A stretch of DNA of 5,736 nt. Origin: Kiritimatiellia bacterium (GTDB lineage Bacteria; Verrucomicrobiota; Kiritimatiellia; SLAD01). The stretch lies in the NCBI GenBank assembly GCA_007126995.1, contig SLAD01000285.1, positions 1 to 5,736 on the forward strand, in the 5' to 3' direction. Shown here in pieces: positions 3,579 to 5,736 of this stretch. Position 1 is the stretch's first letter. Every line of letters starts with the position of its first letter. Position numbers and translations under genes: made by a program. The notes under the pieces were generated by a model. It ran no database searches. It was not told the origin of the DNA and worked only from the letters and a program-made list of their open reading frames with translations.

Positions 3579-5736
3579 TCAAGGGTGTTTGAGGCGGAAG
3601 AACACGGCGGCGTCATCCCCGGTGAGTAGTTGGTGCCACGTATTGGTTGCCGTGCCGGGATGCGTGATCCATCCGTCCGGCCTCAAGCCATTGGTCGTGG
3701 ATTGCAACAACCAGCCGCGATGGGTTTCCGGCCATCCGATGGTGGCGATATCGTCTGTTACGGCGATGCCAAGGTACGGTGGAACGGCATTGACGGGTTG
3801 CACAACGGAAGAATCGGATAGGACGGATTCGTGGCCGAACCGATCCGTTACAGTGACGGCGTATTCATAGATCACGCCGTTTTCGAGGCCGGTATCCGTG
3901 TGCTCCGGCGCGGATAGCCCCGTGGCGATTTGCGTGAAGTCCCCGTCGTTGCCGATGCGGCGATAGACAGAATAGAATCCATCGGTTTGTTCGGCACTAC
4001 CCCAGGCCAGTTGAACCTGGGTGTCACCCGCTGCGGGGGACAGGTTGAGCGGAGGGGTGGGGGGCGTTAAATCGATCTGTTGATAGGGAACAATGAAGCG
4101 CCATTTGACGTTATCACTCGTATTCGCGGTGCTGACCATTTCGAATTCATGAATCCATTCGGCTTCCAAGCGCGCGCTACTGGCGGGTGCGTCAGGATCA
4201 TCGACAAAAAACCAGCCATGCTGATCCTCGACCAGTATCCATTCCACCGTACTGCCGGTGGTATGCGGAGGCGCTAAATCAACCAGGCCCTCGACATTAC
4301 GCAGCAAGCGACCGTCATTGAGCGAGACAAAATGCCAGCGATCATCTACCCCGGCATGACGCAATACCCATTGGGAAGGAGCCCCCGCCGAGCGGATCCC
4401 ATGCTGTCTGGGCACTTCATGGTCCGGATGGCTGCTCAGCCGTTTGCGTCGCGCCCGGTTATGGACGTAATAGGGTTTGTCGGCACGGACAATCGTGTCA
4501 CCGTCCCACGCAAAGTAGAGTTCACCAAACGGCGTCGGGGTCACGCCATCCGCCTCATAGGCATTGGAGCGGGGACCCGGCGTGTAAGCACGCCAAACAT
4601 CCTCGGGCTCCGGATGGGCCTCGTTGGCTGTCCAGAGGAAGAGCGAGTGCTTTTCCAACCACGGCAGCGATTCCGCCCGCCAGATAAATTCCGCCAGCCA
4701 GTTGTAGTTGTCTTCCATTGACCAACTTTGATTTTCGTCCCAGTCGCGAGTGGAGAACTCGGTCAGCCAGACCGGGCGATCCCAGCGTTGATGCACGCTT
4801 TCAAGCAGGGCGATCAGCGAGCTCGGGTCGCCTTCATTGGGGCTTGGATAGGAGTGGGCGCCAATGGCGTCGATGCGGTAGCCAAGCGCCAGCGCTTGGG
4901 ACATGAAGTTGGTCATCCAGGCGTTGACTGGATTGACGGTGGCGGGGCTGACCAAAGGCAAATCCATTCGTTCCAGGCGAGGCCACAGCGCCAGCGCCAA
5001 TTCTACGCTCATGTTGGCCTGATCCTGGCCGTCCGGTTCGTTGAATCCCATGAGATACCGGCCTTTTGTCTCTCTGCGCCATTCGGGGCCGTGTTGCTCC
5101 AAGGCGCCTTGGGGCTGGCTGACATTCCAATTGAAATTGCCCCATTGCATGGGGTGGAAGACGGTATCCAAATCAAACTCAACATCCGTCCGCCTTCCCC
5201 ACGTGTAGACCCAGCTCACGTTGTACTGGTCATATAGGAAGGGATTCGTCGATGCCAAGCCTTTCTTGGGGAGGTGAGTTTGGTAAGGGAATTGCCACCA
5301 TTGGGAGGCGGTACCCCGAATAGGATTCTGCACGAGTAGTGTGCCTGCTTCCGTTGCCCCGTCCTGCGTGTCGATCACGAGCCCGCTCCACACATTGATC
5401 AGATAGGTATTGTTCGCGTCTGCCGTGACCATGCGCCACTGTTGATGCGGCATGGCGGCGTATGCCGCGTCCTCCAACGGCAATCCTTCTTCGGTTGAGA
5501 GTCCCGCCCCGGCCAACACCTTGCCGGTGGCCCGGTTGCGGAGCCGGTAGGTGTCTGTCTCCACGTTCAATAGGATTTGATAATCGTGGCCGCGGGTGCC
5601 CGGTTCGGCGGATGACAGCATCGGCTGGCCGTCGTGGATGGCGACCGGCAGGTTGGCTCCTTGGTTGTGAAGGTGATAGAAGGCATTGCCAAAGCTGTTG
5701 AATTGTTGCGTGGGTGGCGCGATAGCCAGCACGTCC
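3579..5736 (-). CDS. Modular GH128-type glycoside hydrolase with two lectin domains, FN3 and C-terminal tail (5' end outside window)
   Basis: The frame is open to the window edge and stops at 3579-3581. Numbering here counts the GTG at 5732 as residue 1, although the true start and probably a signal peptide lie beyond the edge. Domains in order: a ricin-like beta-trefoil (about 9-148, three repeats with QQW and SQW motifs); a catalytic domain of the GH128/Asl1-like clan (about 168-400); a second ricin-like trefoil (about 418-548, with SQW, VEW and VKW); fibronectin type III (about 556-645); and a terminal beta-rich tail ending 'AVFFRLKHP'. Catalytic marks are VFHPMQWG, 'LMGFNEPDGQDQANMS' (proposed acid/base E232), 'IGAHSYP' and 'VWLTEFS' (proposed nucleophile E325). 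GH128 enzymes are endo-beta-1,3-glucanases, so laminarin or fungal/algal beta-1,3-glucan is the likely substrate. The lectins would hold the polymer. It is predicted to act outside the cell. The family call rests on motifs read by eye. Confidence 0.93.
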   Translation of the reverse strand, partial: DVLAIAPPTQQFNSFGNAFYHLHNQGANLPVAIHDGQPMLSSAEPGTRGHDYQILLNVETDTYRLRNRATGKVLAGAGLSTEEGLPLEDAAYAAMPHQQWRMVTADANNTYLINVWSGLVIDTQDGATEAGTLLVQNPIRGTASQWWQFPYQTHLPKKGLASTNPFLYDQYNVSWVYTWGRRTDVEFDLDTVFHPMQWGNFNWNVSQPQGALEQHGPEWRRETKGRYLMGFNEPDGQDQANMSVELALALWPRLERMDLPLVSPATVNPVNAWMTNFMSQALALGYRIDAIGAHSYPSPNEGDPSSLIALLESVHQRWDRPVWLTEFSTRDWDENQSWSMEDNYNWLAEFIWRAESLPWLEKHSLFLWTANEAHPEPEDVWRAYTPGPRSNAYEADGVTPTPFGELYFAWDGDTIVRADKPYYVHNRARRKRLSSHPDHEVPRQHGIRSAGAPSQWVLRHAGVDDRWHFVSLNDGRLLRNVEGLVDLAPPHTTGSTVEWILVEDQHGWFFVDDPDAPASSARLEAEWIHEFEMVSTANTSDNVKWRFIVPYQQIDLTPPTPPLNLSPAAGDTQVQLAWGSAEQTDGFYSVYRRIGNDGDFTQIATGLSAPEHTDTGLENGVIYEYAVTVTDRFGHESVLSDSSVVQPVNAVPPYLGIAVTDDIATIGWPETHRGWLLQSTTNGLRPDGWITHPGTATNTWHQLLTGDDAAVFFRLKHP

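Noticed and set aside
3414..3629. Small plus-strand open frame of 71 codons in the convergent gap
   Set aside because: It is rich in Arg, His and Pro, has no ribosome site, and overlaps the end of the glycosidase on the opposite strand.
4728..5237. Plus-strand open frame of 169 codons inside the glycosidase
   Set aside because: It lies opposite the catalytic domain, whose conserved motifs prove the minus-strand frame. The plus-strand translation shows no domain or ribosome site of note.

Overview
The window looks like chromosomal DNA from a moderately GC-rich Gram-negative bacterium. It is most plausibly a member of the PVC group (Verrucomicrobiota, Kiritimatiellota or a relative). This is an inference from three things: two large secreted proteins that end in a short beta-rich tail with an 'FFR' motif, secreted EF-hand repeat proteins, and a modular laminarinase-type glycosidase. 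There is no rRNA or other phylogenetic marker to confirm it. No tRNA, insertion sequence, CRISPR array or phage gene was seen.

Layout, left to right. (1) 1-504 (+): the C-terminal end of a secreted or surface protein whose start lies outside the window. (2) 551-1189 (+): a secreted protein with three EF-hand repeats, followed by a strong intrinsic terminator at 1259-1291. (3) 1397-2662 (+): a cytoplasmic PAS-sensor/PP2C (SpoIIE/RsbU-type) serine/threonine phosphatase. (4) 2755-3384 (+): a second secreted triple EF-hand repeat protein, clearly paralogous to (2). (5) 3385-3578: a convergent gap without a gene. (6) 3579-5736 (-): a nearly complete modular secreted GH128-type glycoside hydrolase (predicted beta-1,3-glucanase). 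Its order is lectin, catalytic domain, lectin, FN3 and C-terminal tail, and its start is cut off by the window edge.

The most distinctive content is the pair of EF-hand proteins. Together they carry six copies of a module of about 60 residues. Each copy joins one canonical calcium-binding loop to an almost invariant upstream segment (NPxWNPTRE[ED]LE) that ordinary EF-hands do not need. The two paralogs bracket the PAS-phosphatase gene. A working hypothesis is that the region serves the cell surface and extracellular polysaccharide use: two calcium-binding exported proteins, a glucan-degrading enzyme and a regulatory phosphatase. Only the adjacency is seen; a functional link is not shown.
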